From Dactylosporangium sucinum (GTDB lineage: Bacteria; Actinomycetota; Actinomycetes; Mycobacteriales; Micromonosporaceae), in assembly GCF_014647515.1 (NCBI RefSeq), contig NZ_BMPI01000033.1, positions 26,402 through 90,401 on the forward strand: a stretch of 64,000 nt of DNA. The letters run 5' to 3'. The notes under the pieces were generated by a model that was not told the origin of the DNA, made no database searches, and saw only the letters and a program-made list of their open reading frames with translations. This document shows positions 14,830-23,336 of the stretch, piece after piece. How positions within the stretch are numbered: the first letter of the stretch is position 1; each line of letters begins with the position of its first letter. The position numbers were made by a program, and so were the translations under genes.

Positions 14830-17271
14830 ATGTCCCCAGGTCCGGACCATGATCCGCGCAACGCCGGAGCCGGGTTCGCCGCAACCTTGCGGGCCCGCCG
14901 TCTGGCGCGGGGACTGACCCAGGAGGAGCTGGCCAGCCGGGCCGGCCTCGGCGTGCGCACGCTGCGCGAGCTGGAGCGCGGCCGGGTCGCCCGGCCGCAG
15001 CGCAACACCGTCTCGCTGCTGGCCGAGGCGCTGCTGCTGACCGGGCTGGAGCGCGACGACTTCCTCGCGAGCGCGGCGCGGCCGGAGCCGGCGGCGGTCC
15101 GGCCGCCGGTGCAGCGGGCGCGGCCGGCCTCGAAGCTCCCGGCCTCGACGCTGCCGCTGCCGACCCACCCGCCGCTGACCGGCCGGGACGCCGACGTCGA
15201 GGAGCTGCTCACGCTGCTCGGCGGGCCGTACGGCGCGGAGCTCGTCGCCCTCGTCGGGCTCGCCGGCGTCGGCAAGACCAGCCTGGCCCACGCGGTCGCG
15301 CAGCGGGTCGCCGCGACCGGCGCGACCGCCGTCTCGGTCACCGTCACGGACATCTCGCAACCGAACGACATCTTCGCCGCCGTCGCCGCCGTGTTCGGGG
15401 TCGCCCGGGCCGAGGAGCTGGTCGAGCGGTACGCGAGCCGTCCCGCTCTGCTGGTGCTGGACGGCGTCGACCGCTCGCCCCGCGCCGCCGTCGACGCGCT
15501 GCAGTGGCTGCGCTCGCGGGTGCCGTCGGTCCGGATCCTCGCGACGAGCCGCCGACCGCTGGCCGGGGCGCTGCCCGGCGTCGTCGACTGGCGGGTCGAG
15601 CCGCTCGACCTTCCGCCGCCCGGGCTGTCGCCGCCCGCGCTGCGGCGGGCGCCGGCCGTCGCGCTGTTCCTCGACCGGCTCCGCCAGGTGCGGCGCGAGC
15701 CCGTCGCCGACGCGGAGCTGGGCGCGGTCGCCGAGCTGGTCCGCCGGCTCGACGGGCTGCCGCTCGCGATCGAGCTCGCCGCGGCCCGCGGGCGGGTGCT
15801 GGAGCTGCCGGAGCTGCTGTCGCGGTACGGGAACCGGGTGCTCGACCTCGCCGCCACCGAACCCGCCGGCCAGCGGCTCCGCGACGCGGTCGCGGCCAGC
15901 TACCACCTGCTCGACGAGCGGGAACAGGCGGCGCTGCGGCGGCTCTCGGTGTTCCGCGGCCGGTGGTCGCTGGAGCTGGCCGAGGCCCTGCTCGACGACG
16001 GGTACCGCGACGTCGAGGCGATCCTCGACCGGCTCGTCGGGCTGGGCCTGGTCAGCGTCCGCGGGCCGGGCGACCTGCGGTTCCGGCTGCTGGACGTGGT
16101 CATGGACTTCGCCGCGGAGCAGAGCGCGAACAGCGGGGAGCTGCGCGCGGCCCGCCTGCGGCACGCCGAGGTCGTCACCCGGATCGCGGTCCGCGTCTCG
16201 GCCGACCTCGTCGGGCCGGCCAGCGCCGCCGCGGTGTCGCGGCTCGACTACCTCAACAGCGACATCCGGACGGCGCTGCGGTACACCTCGGTCCGGGAGC
16301 CCGCGATCGCGCTCCGGCTGGCGGGCGCCATTCCCCGCTGGTGCCGGCTGCGCGGGCGGGACGTGGAGGCACACCACCTGCTGCGCCGGCTCCTCGACGA
16401 CAAGCGCACCCAGGACTGCGACCCGCTCGTCCGGGCGATCGCCCAGGTCGGCGCGGCGATGCTGGCCACCGCGCACGGGCGCGGCGTGGCCGAGCTGTGG
16501 CAGACCGAGGCGGCGCTCGAGGTCGTGGTCGCGCACGGCGACACGACCACCGAGTTGACCGCCCGCGCCCTGCTCGCCGGCATCTGGCACGCGCTCGGCG
16601 GCACCGACGACGCGCGCCGGCACTGCGAGGCGATGCTCGGACTGGCGATCCGCACCGGGCGGGTCCGGGAGATCGCGGTCGCGCAGAACAACCTCGCGTG
16701 GCACGACATCCGCGCCGGCGACCTGGCGACCGCGGCCCGCCGGCTCACCGCGGCCGGCCGGCGGGCGGTCGAGGCCGGCGACGCGCGCGTCCGGGCGCTG
16801 ACCCAGGCCAACCTGGCCGAGGTGGCGCGGCTGGACGGGCGCTTCGAGGAGGCGGTCGAGCTGGGCCGGCGGGCCGCGGCCACGATCGCCGAGATCGGCG
16901 ACCCGCCGCACCGGGTGCGGGCGCTGGGCACGCTGGGGCTGGCGCTCGCCGAGGCGGGCCGCCCAGCGGACGCGGCCGCCGTGCTCGTGGAGCTGACCGA
17001 GGTGCCGGGCAACGCCGGCATGACCGAGCTGATCACCGCCTATCTGGCGATGGGACGGGGCGACCGTGCCGCAGCCGCCCGCTCCTTCGAGTCCGCGGCG
17101 AACCTGCTGGCCGGCCGCGACGACGTCCGCGACGTGCTGGAGGCGCTGGTCGGGCTGGCCGCCTGCGCCGAGCCGGCGGTGCGGGACCGGGCGCTGGAGG
17201 ACTTGGCGGGCCTGCGGGCCAACGGCGGGCTGGGGCTGCTGCCCCGCGAGCACCGCCTGCTCGGCCGCTGA
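14830..17271 (+). CDS. STAND-type transcriptional regulator: XRE HTH, P-loop NTPase and TPR region
   Basis: 813 residues from ATG 14830. Residues about 15-75 are an XRE helix-turn-helix (LRARRLARGLTQEELASRAG). After a proline-rich linker comes an NB-ARC-like NTPase: Walker A GLAGVGKTS near residue 147, Walker B LLVLDGVD near residue 208, and LPLAIELAAARGR near residue 314. The C-terminal half is helical and TPR-like. Such STAND proteins switch on ATP binding after sensing a ligand through the repeat region, and in actinobacteria often act as pathway regulators. No adjacent target is obvious; the MMPL transporter just upstream, in the same direction, is one candidate. Confidence 0.82.
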   Translation: MSPGPDHDPRNAGAGFAATLRARRLARGLTQEELASRAGLGVRTLRELERGRVARPQRNTVSLLAEALLLTGLERDDFLASAARPEPAAVRPPVQRARPASKLPASTLPLPTHPPLTGRDADVEELLTLLGGPYGAELVALVGLAGVGKTSLAHAVAQRVAATGATAVSVTVTDISQPNDIFAAVAAVFGVARAEELVERYASRPALLVLDGVDRSPRAAVDALQWLRSRVPSVRILATSRRPLAGALPGVVDWRVEPLDLPPPGLSPPALRRAPAVALFLDRLRQVRREPVADAELGAVAELVRRLDGLPLAIELAAARGRVLELPELLSRYGNRVLDLAATEPAGQRLRDAVAASYHLLDEREQAALRRLSVFRGRWSLELAEALLDDGYRDVEAILDRLVGLGLVSVRGPGDLRFRLLDVVMDFAAEQSANSGELRAARLRHAEVVTRIAVRVSADLVGPASAAAVSRLDYLNSDIRTALRYTSVREPAIALRLAGAIPRWCRLRGRDVEAHHLLRRLLDDKRTQDCDPLVRAIAQVGAAMLATAHGRGVAELWQTEAALEVVVAHGDTTTELTARALLAGIWHALGGTDDARRHCEAMLGLAIRTGRVREIAVAQNNLAWHDIRAGDLATAARRLTAAGRRAVEAGDARVRALTQANLAEVARLDGRFEEAVELGRRAAATIAEIGDPPHRVRALGTLGLALAEAGRPADAAAVLVELTEVPGNAGMTELITAYLAMGRGDRAAAARSFESAANLLAGRDDVRDVLEALVGLAACAEPAVRDRALEDLAGLRANGGLGLLPREHRLLGR

Positions 17272-17443
17272 CAACGCCGACCGGCCTCGATGCCGCGCTG
17301 CGGAAGGGCACGGACGAAGGCCCCCCGGGGCGATGCGTTCCGCGCCGTCCCACCTTGCCCCGCCCGTGCCGGACCCCGAGGGGTGCTGCCGTGCCTCCCC
17401 GGCCGAGGACCATATCCGAGGGTCGTGGGCGATATAGTGGTAC

Positions 17444-17503
17444 ATGACGGAAATGCGGATCGATGATCGGCGAAGCTGCCGGTGGTCCTGCCGGTTGGGC
17501 TGA
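17444..17503 (+). other. possible leaderless 19-residue ORF
   Basis: ATG 17444 to TGA 17501-17503 encodes MTEMRIDDRRSCRWSCRLG. A good -10 (TATAGT, 17433-17438) sits 5 bases before the ATG, as in leaderless transcripts. It converges with the MarR gene, ending 3 bases from its stop codon. Two Cys, two Trp and many Arg are unusual, but a peptide this short may be chance. Confidence 0.2.
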
Positions 17504-17506
17504 GGG

Positions 17507-18004
17507 TCAGGCGGCGGCGCGGGGCGCCGGGGCCGGGTGAATGCCCGACGTGGCGCCCGGGCGCACGGCGTCGCGGATCGTGCGCAGGCTGGTCAGCATG
17601 CTGTCGAGCGCGTCCGGCGCCAGCCGGCCGGTGAACCACTCGTCGATGAGCGCGACGTGCCCCGGGAGGACGGCATGCATCTTGGCCACGCCGGCCGGGG
17701 TCACCACCGTGAATGAGCCGCGCCGGTCGGTCGGGCAGGCCCGGCGCATCGCCAGGCCGTCGCGCTCCAGGCGGTCGACGACCCGCGTGACGCCGCTGGT
17801 CGACAGGCCGGTCTGCGCCGCCAGGTCGGTCATGCGCAGCTCGCCGCCGGGCGAGCGGGACAGCCGCACCAGCACCTCGAAGTCGACGTTGCCGAGCCCG
17901 TGCTCGGCCAGCTGGACGCTGAGCCGGGCGTTCAGCCCGGTGAAGGCCTCCACGAACAGGCCCATGGCCGTGATTCGGGCGTCTTCCAGCAGTTCGTCGC
18001 TCAC
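17507..18004 (-). CDS. MarR-family transcriptional regulator
   Basis: 165 residues from GTG 18004. The winged helix is clear: LRMTDLAAQTGLSTSGVTRVVDRLERDGL (described here as the recognition region, residues about 55-85) followed by a wing with CPTDRRGSFTVVT. The C-terminal tail is Ala/Pro-rich. It is divergent from the YceI gene at 18104, and a near-palindrome overlapping that gene's -35 lies between them, so it probably represses YceI and itself. MarR proteins typically respond to oxidants, phenolics or other stress ligands; a cysteine (RRACPTDRR) near the wing might sense oxidation, which is speculation. Confidence 0.88.
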   Translation of the reverse strand: MSDELLEDARITAMGLFVEAFTGLNARLSVQLAEHGLGNVDFEVLVRLSRSPGGELRMTDLAAQTGLSTSGVTRVVDRLERDGLAMRRACPTDRRGSFTVVTPAGVAKMHAVLPGHVALIDEWFTGRLAPDALDSMLTSLRTIRDAVRPGATSGIHPAPAPRAAA

Positions 18005-18019
18005 GACCGAAGTCTATCA

Positions 18020-18058
18020 TCAAACGCTTGACAAACGAGACTCTGCTGAGAGTATATT
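18020..18058 (+). promoter_or_regulatory. YceI promoter with overlapping MarR-type operator
   Basis: TTGACA (18028-18033) and TATATT (18053-18058) form a -35/-10 pair with a 19-base spacer. TCAAACGCTTGA (18020-18031), palindromic at 10 of 12 positions, overlaps the -35 and would allow repression by the divergent MarR protein. Confidence 0.5.
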
Positions 18059-18103
18059 TGCGGCGACAACCTTCTTAGGAACAGCACATCGGAGGGACTC
18101 ACG

Positions 18104-18679
18104 ATGACCGCTCCCGCCAACACCCGCGAGTACAACGGGCTCACGATCCCGATCCCGGGCAAGTTCGAGCTCGACCCGGCGCACACCCGCGTCGGCTTCG
18201 TGGCCCGCCACATGATGGTCAGCAAGGTCCGCGGCGGCTTCAGCAAGGCCACCGGCTCGGTCGTGATCGCCGAGGACCCGCTGCAGTCGCACGTCGAGGT
18301 CAGCATCGACGCCGCCAGCATCGACACCGGTGTTGCCGACCGCGACGGCCACCTGCGCAGCCCCGACTTCCTGCACGTCGAGCAGTGGCCGGCGCTCACG
18401 TTCAAGAGCACCCGCGTCGTCGGCCTCTCCGGCAACGAGTTCAGGCTCGTCGGCGACCTGACCATCCGCGACGTGACCCGCGAGGTCGAGCTCGACGTCG
18501 AGTTCGAGGGCCACGCGAAGAGCCCGTGGGGCCAGGAGGTCATCGGCTTCAGCGCCACGACCGAGATCGACCGCGAGGACTTCGGCATCACCTGGAACCA
18601 GGCGCTGGAGACCGGCGGCGTCCTCGTGGGCAAGAAGGTCAAGATCGAGATCGGCGCCGAGGCGATCCGTCAGGCGTAA
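18104..18679 (+). CDS. YceI-family lipocalin-like protein
   Basis: 191 residues from ATG 18104, preceded by GGAGGG. Motifs are those of YceI: FELDPAHTRVGFVARHMMVSKVRGGF near the start (shown only as a family pattern), SIDAASIDTGVADRDGHLRSPDFL in the middle and DREDFGITWNQ near the end. YceI proteins form an extended antiparallel barrel that binds isoprenoid-type lipids. No signal peptide is visible, so this one is probably cytoplasmic, as is common in actinobacteria. Divergent from a MarR regulator, a frequent pairing; regulation by that protein is inferred. A hairpin follows at 18703-18728. Confidence 0.9.
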   Translation: MTAPANTREYNGLTIPIPGKFELDPAHTRVGFVARHMMVSKVRGGFSKATGSVVIAEDPLQSHVEVSIDAASIDTGVADRDGHLRSPDFLHVEQWPALTFKSTRVVGLSGNEFRLVGDLTIRDVTREVELDVEFEGHAKSPWGQEVIGFSATTEIDREDFGITWNQALETGGVLVGKKVKIEIGAEAIRQA

Positions 18680-18702
18680 TTTCCGGTTTTAGCGGTCAAG
18701 CG

Positions 18703-18728
18703 GAGGGTGGGCGAAATCTCCCACCCTC
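18703..18728 (+). terminator. hairpin after the YceI gene
   Basis: GAGGGTGGG (18703-18711) pairs perfectly with CCCACCCTC (18720-18728) around an 8-base loop, 24 bases after the stop. No T-tract. Confidence 0.6.
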
Positions 18729-18838
18729 TGCAAGGTCCCGCTCACCCTCGGCTGCATTGGTGTCCGTTTTGTCCCTAGCGGTACACCCGGACCACTCCTA
18801 ACGTGGAGGGTCCAAGAAGGCCAGGGGTTGGGGACAGC

Positions 18839-20314
18839 ATGGGCCAGGACGTCACACGGGGAGTTTTCTCGCGTGAGGACCGCGCCAGATATCGCCAGAA
18901 GGTCCGGCGTTGTCTCGACGTCTTCGCCCTGATGCTCAACGACTTCCGGTTCGACTCCGACCGCCCGATGACCGGGCTGGAGATCGAGCTCAATCTGATC
19001 GACCCCGACGCGCAGCCGGCCATGCGCAACGCGGAGGTCCTTGCCGACCTCGCCGACCCGTCGTTCCAGACCGAGCTGGGCCAGTTCAACCTGGAGATCA
19101 ACGTCGCGCCGCGGGTCATCGAGGGCGACGGGCTCGACGTCTACGAGCGGGAGGTGCTGGCCAGCCTCATCCACGCCGACGAGCGGGCCCGCAAGTCCGA
19201 CGCCCAGCTGGTGCTGATCGGCATCCTGCCCACGCTGCGGCAGGAGCACGCGGTGCTGGCCAACCTGTCGAACGACCCGCGCTACCGCCTGCTCAACGAG
19301 CAGATCGTCAATGCCCGCGGCGAGTACATCACGCTCGACATCCGCGGCCACGAGCGCCTCGAGGCGCAGTCCGACTCGATCGCGGCGGAGTCGGCGTGCA
19401 CCAGCGTGCAGTTCCACCTGCAGGTCGCGCCCGAGGACTTCGCGCTGAACTGGAACGCGTCCCAGGCGATCGCCGGCGTGCAGGTCGCGGTGGGCGCGAA
19501 CTCGCCGTACCTCTTCGGTCGCCGGCTCTGGGCGGAGACCCGCATCGCGCTGTTCGAGCAGGCCACCGACACCCGGCCCGAGGAGCTCAAGGCGCAGGGC
19601 GTGCGGCCCCGGGTCTGGTTCGGCGAGCGCTGGATCACGTCGATCTTCGACCTGTTCGAGGAGAACGTGCGGTACTTCCCGCCGCTGCTGCCGATCACCG
19701 ACGACGAGGACCCGGTGGCCGTGCTGGAGGCCGGCGGGGTGCCGCGCCTCGGCGAGCTGCGGCTGCACAACGGCACGATCTACCGCTGGAACCGCCCCGT
19801 CTACGACATCATGAACGGTCGGCCGCACCTGCGGGTCGAGAACCGGGTGCTCCCCGCCGGCCCGACCGTGGTCGACCAGGTGGCGAACGCGGCCTTCTAC
19901 TTCGGGCTGGTCGGCGAGCTGGTCCAGCAGGACCGTCCGATCTGGACGCAGATGCCCTTCTCGGCGGCCGAGGAGAACTTCCACACCGCCGCCCGCGACG
20001 GCCTCGACGCGCGGCTCTGGTGGCCCGAGGTCGGCGAGGTCCGCGTGCCCGAGCTGGTGCTCGACGAGCTGCTGCCGCTCGCCTCGGCCGGGCTCGACCG
20101 CTTCGGCGTGCTCCCGGCGACCCGCGACCGCCTGCTCGGGGTCATCGAGGGCCGGTGCCGCACCGGTCACAACGGCGCCGCCTGGCAGACCGAGATGGTG
20201 CGGTCACTGCAGGACCGGCACCACCTCGACCGCACGTCCGCGTTGCGCCAGATGCTGCTCCGGTACAGCGAGGGCCTGCACGCCAACGAGCCCGTCCACA
20301 CCTGGCCGATCTGA
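18839..20314 (+). CDS. glutamate-cysteine ligase-family protein (carboxylate-amine ligase)
   Basis: 491 residues from ATG 18839 (an upstream GTG at 18803 would add 12 residues). The glutamine-synthetase-like fold of the GCS2 group is suggested by MTGLEIELNLID near residue 40 (metal-binding Glu), LGQFNLEINVAPRVIEG, CTSVQFHLQV and HLRVENRVLPAGPT. Members ligate glutamate to an amine such as cysteine using ATP. Actinobacteria make mycothiol rather than glutathione, so the true product of this actinobacterial subfamily is uncertain. It ends exactly where the next, opposite-strand gene ends, so the two converge. Confidence 0.72.
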   Translation: MGQDVTRGVFSREDRARYRQKVRRCLDVFALMLNDFRFDSDRPMTGLEIELNLIDPDAQPAMRNAEVLADLADPSFQTELGQFNLEINVAPRVIEGDGLDVYEREVLASLIHADERARKSDAQLVLIGILPTLRQEHAVLANLSNDPRYRLLNEQIVNARGEYITLDIRGHERLEAQSDSIAAESACTSVQFHLQVAPEDFALNWNASQAIAGVQVAVGANSPYLFGRRLWAETRIALFEQATDTRPEELKAQGVRPRVWFGERWITSIFDLFEENVRYFPPLLPITDDEDPVAVLEAGGVPRLGELRLHNGTIYRWNRPVYDIMNGRPHLRVENRVLPAGPTVVDQVANAAFYFGLVGELVQQDRPIWTQMPFSAAEENFHTAARDGLDARLWWPEVGEVRVPELVLDELLPLASAGLDRFGVLPATRDRLLGVIEGRCRTGHNGAAWQTEMVRSLQDRHHLDRTSALRQMLLRYSEGLHANEPVHTWPI

Positions 20315-21703
20315 CTACTCGGACTGGCGGCCGCGCCCCCGCTTCGGACGGCCCGTCGACGGCTTCGCCGGGGCGCTCTCCGTCGTCTGCTCGGGCCAGA
20401 GCGGCGTCGGCGGCTTGTGGCCGGAGGACGACGTGGTCGCGGCGGGCACCGTCGGCGACTCGTCCTCGGTGACCGTGTCCTCCGCGTAGGCCCGGTTGGC
20501 CGAATCCGACGTATAGGTGCGGCCGGTCTTCTCGGTGCTCTTGCCATACGCCCGGGACGGCGCGTAGGCGTCGGACTCCAGGTCGGCGGTCGAGTCGAGC
20601 TCGGCCGCCCCGACCGTGACCGGCTCCTTCTTCTTGCCCTTGTCGTCCTTCGGGCTCGCCCACGGGTCGTCGCCGGGCTCCTCGCCCGCGTCCTGGCGGC
20701 GGCGTGCCTCGGCGGCGTCGGCCTCGGCCAGCGCGGCCGTCCAGTCGGAGATCTCCGAGGCGCTGCGCGCGTCGCGGTTGGCGACGGCCGCCTTGCGGGC
20801 CGCCCGGGCCTGGGCCCGCGAGCCGCGCGGGCCGATCGCCGAGACGATCACGGAGCCGGCCAGGCCGGCGATCACCGCGTAGGGCGCGATGTAGAAGGCC
20901 GACAGGTGCTGGTCGCGCTCGCCGCCGAGGGCGGGGGCGGCCAGGAAGTAGGCGGCCGCGACGAGGAACGGCCCGGCGGCTCCGGCGATGGCGACGCCCA
21001 CCCGGTTGTCTCCGCGCCGGCCGGCCGGCCATGCGGCCAGGCCGCCGATGACCAGGGCCGCGGCCAGCATGAGTAGCGCCCCGGGCAGGCTGACCGTCCC
21101 GCGTATCCAGGTGCCGTCCGCGAACTGCCAGGTGCCGAGCTGGGCGGCGGTCGCGGTCTCGCCGTCGACCCGCACGACGTCGGCGACGGCCACCACGGCG
21201 AGCGTCCACACCCAGGCCGACGTCGCAATGACGTTGGCCGCGATCGCCCGCGCCGTGAGTGCGCAGATCGCGACGAGCAGGCCGAGGATGATGCCGGCGA
21301 CCGCGTAGCCGCCCGCCGCGAAGTAGGGCGCGGCGTTGTCGGGCCGCGGCGCTCGGGCCGGGATGGCGACCAGGGGCACGATGATGAGCGAGCCGACCGC
21401 CGATGCGAGGGCGATCACGATGCGCCAGGCGATCGTGAGCGCCTGGCCGGCGGCGCTGTCGGGGTTGGCCGGGACGGGCGCTGCGCCGGCGAGCCGGTCC
21501 GCGCAGAGGGCGCCGATGACCGTCGAGCTCGCCGCGAGCCAGGCCACCCAGCCCAGGCTGCTGATCCAGACGGTGGCGCTGTCGCCGGTCGGCTGCCAGG
21601 CGATGATGCCCAGTCCGTAGCCAAGACCGAGCTGCGCGGCACCCGCGCCCGCCGCGACACCGATCGCGGTAAATATTGAGGTAGCCCAGCTTCGTGCCGC
21701 CAT
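20315..21703 (-). CDS. polytopic membrane protein of unknown function with charged C-terminal tail
   Basis: 462 residues from ATG 21703. The first 300 residues contain about eight hydrophobic segments (for example TAIGVAAGAGAAQLGLGYGL, IVIALASAVGSLIIVPLVAI, IAGLAGSVIVSAIG). The remaining 160 residues are predicted cytoplasmic, Ala/Arg/Glu-rich and then Ser/Thr/Pro-rich with Tyr and Lys clusters, possibly disordered. There is no enzymatic motif. The tail contains many Ser/Thr and could be a substrate of Ser/Thr kinases such as those at 35216 and 36925, but nothing proves this. I do not recognise a named family. Confidence 0.7.
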   Translation of the reverse strand: MAARSWATSIFTAIGVAAGAGAAQLGLGYGLGIIAWQPTGDSATVWISSLGWVAWLAASSTVIGALCADRLAGAAPVPANPDSAAGQALTIAWRIVIALASAVGSLIIVPLVAIPARAPRPDNAAPYFAAGGYAVAGIILGLLVAICALTARAIAANVIATSAWVWTLAVVAVADVVRVDGETATAAQLGTWQFADGTWIRGTVSLPGALLMLAAALVIGGLAAWPAGRRGDNRVGVAIAGAAGPFLVAAAYFLAAPALGGERDQHLSAFYIAPYAVIAGLAGSVIVSAIGPRGSRAQARAARKAAVANRDARSASEISDWTAALAEADAAEARRRQDAGEEPGDDPWASPKDDKGKKKEPVTVGAAELDSTADLESDAYAPSRAYGKSTEKTGRTYTSDSANRAYAEDTVTEDESPTVPAATTSSSGHKPPTPLWPEQTTESAPAKPSTGRPKRGRGRQSE

Positions 21704-21861
21704 GCCGCGCAGCGTACGCCCAGCCGTCCACCCGGGCGAGTCCTTGTCGTCGGAACGTCAGCCGGTTCGCGGGCCGCTACGGAGGGTGGGTTAGCGACGG
21801 CCAGGGGGTGGGCATGAGTGGGAAGAGGCGGACATCCCGGACAAGGTGGTGAACTGGAGGT

Positions 21862-22677
21862 ATGCCGCAGAGCCCGGACGACGATCGACGGGAAGGCCGG
21901 CCGGACGACGCCACGCAGCCGTACCGGCCGCCGACCGACCCGTGGGAGGAGAGCGCGTCCACGGAGGAGCGCTGGGCCGAGCCCCATCAACCGCCGGGTC
22001 CGGAGACGCCTCCGTACGGCCCGGTCTCCGGCGCACCGGAGGAGACGGCCCCCCACCGACCGGTCTCCGGCGCGCCCGGGCCGGGCGACACCACGCCGTA
22101 CCGGCCGGTCCCCGCAGAGCCCGACACCGAGCGGTGGACGGCCCGGGCCAACGTGCGGCAGCCCGCCCCGGAGGAGTGGGTCGAGGAGGAGGACCCCTAC
22201 CAGGGCCGGTCGTGGTTCACGCCGGTGATCGTCGGGATCGTGGGGCTGCTGCTGTTCGGCGGCCTGAGCGTCGGGCTGTTCCTCATCTACCGCGCCACCG
22301 AGAACGGCGCGAACGCCCCGGTCGCGCCCGGGCCGGCGCCGACGGCGGCCGGCTCGCCGGCACCGTCGCCGACCCCGGAGCCATCGAGCGCGCCTCCGCC
22401 GACGTCCGGCCCGCCCGCCACCTCCGCCGCGCCGCCGGCCGGGCCGGTCACCGTGCCGCGGCTGCGGGGCGACTCGCTCGCCGAGGCGACCGTGAAGCTG
22501 CAGGCGCTCGGGCTGGACGTGGCGGTGGAGCGGCGCGCCGACGACTCGCTGCCGCCGGGCGAGGTGCTGGCGACGCGGCCCGACGAGGGCGAGACGGTCC
22601 AGCCCGGCGGCACCGTCACCGTGGTGGTGGCGACGGCACCGACCAGCTCGCCGTCCCCGGCGACGTCGGCGTCATGA
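21862..22677 (+). CDS. single-pass membrane protein with one extracellular PASTA domain
   Basis: 271 residues from ATG 21862. An N-terminal cytoplasmic region of about 115 residues is proline- and acid-rich with three related segments ending PYRP or HRPVSGAP. A TM helix follows at about 117-139 (VIVGIVGLLLFGGLSVGLFL), then a Pro/Ala/Ser linker and a PASTA domain at about 193-258 (VTVPRLRGDSLAEATVKLQA to GGTVTVVVA). PASTA domains bind peptidoglycan fragments or lipid II. Unlike the kinase at 36925 there is no kinase domain, so it may be an accessory wall sensor or tether. Followed by an imperfect hairpin. Confidence 0.8.
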   Translation: MPQSPDDDRREGRPDDATQPYRPPTDPWEESASTEERWAEPHQPPGPETPPYGPVSGAPEETAPHRPVSGAPGPGDTTPYRPVPAEPDTERWTARANVRQPAPEEWVEEEDPYQGRSWFTPVIVGIVGLLLFGGLSVGLFLIYRATENGANAPVAPGPAPTAAGSPAPSPTPEPSSAPPPTSGPPATSAAPPAGPVTVPRLRGDSLAEATVKLQALGLDVAVERRADDSLPPGEVLATRPDEGETVQPGGTVTVVVATAPTSSPSPATSAS

Positions 22678-22682
22678 GGCGA

Positions 22683-22733
22683 TCAAAGGACGGATCCCGG
22701 GCTCTTCGACCAGCCACGGGACCCGCCCTTTGA
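22683..22733 (+). terminator. long imperfect hairpin after the PASTA protein gene
   Basis: Arms 22683-22703 and 22712-22733 pair over about 21 positions with few mismatches (TCAAAGG...CCTTTGA outer stem). It starts 6 bases after the stop and could serve the convergent small gene too. Confidence 0.6.
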
Positions 22734-22761
22734 CCCCGGATGTCACCGGAGAGGTGCGGAC

Positions 22762-23121
22762 CTACCCCACCGGCAACGGGACTCGGGCAGCCGGGACGCG
22801 CGACCCCCGCGCGACGAAGCCGGGCTGCAGACCCTGGAGCTGAACAAATATCGATCGGCGCTCGACGGCGTCGCCGGCGGCGTTGAGCTGGTAACCGTCC
22901 AGCCACGCCCATCCGTCATACGTCTGCCAGTCGTGCACTCTGATCACCCGGAACAGTATGGACTGCGTGAACTGGACACTCGCGGCCTTGGTAACGCGCA
23001 ACACGTCACCCGTCCTCGGTAGCACTGTCGGACTCCCGTCTTCCGTTCGGGGGAAGGTCGGTCCGGCCCCATCCGGTGCCGTAACCGCCGATCGGGTTCG
23101 ATCGTTTGTCGCTGCGTCCAC
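22762..23121 (-). CDS. small hypothetical protein
   Basis: 119 residues from GTG 23121. A polar N-terminus of about 35 residues precedes a compact, probably beta-rich domain (LPRTGDVLRVTKAASVQF, RVIRVHDWQTYDGWAWLDGY). Codon-position GC bias is normal for a real gene, and I recall similar uncharacterised proteins in Micromonosporaceae. No motif, signal peptide or membrane segment. It converges with the PASTA gene and diverges from the XRE regulator. The start is uncertain; an internal start closer to the conserved domain is possible. Confidence 0.55.
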   Translation of the reverse strand: MDAATNDRTRSAVTAPDGAGPTFPRTEDGSPTVLPRTGDVLRVTKAASVQFTQSILFRVIRVHDWQTYDGWAWLDGYQLNAAGDAVERRSIFVQLQGLQPGFVARGSRVPAARVPLPVG

Positions 23122-23289
23122 GTGAGGTGAATGTTCCGCCAGATGAACACTCAGTTACCTCATCCACACGCACAGGTTGCCCGAGAAACCCGCGACATGC
23201 AACTTGCAACGCGAGAATTCCACCGAGGGTATGACCCGCCCAAGGTTGTCCCGCAGCCGTCTTGCGCGGATTGAGGATGTTGCGCTGAT

Positions 23290-23314
23290 CTATACGTGAC
23301 GTATCTACGTATAG
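23290..23314. promoter_or_regulatory. probable operator of the Scr1-type regulator
   Basis: CTATACGT (23290-23297) and ACGTATAG (23307-23314) are perfect 8-base arms around GACGTATCT, giving three ACGTA-type units in 25 bases. It lies 23 bases before the GTG at 23337, so autoregulation by the encoded XRE protein is likely. Confidence 0.55.
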
Positions 23315-23336
23315 CGGCGCGCGGAGGTGTCACACC

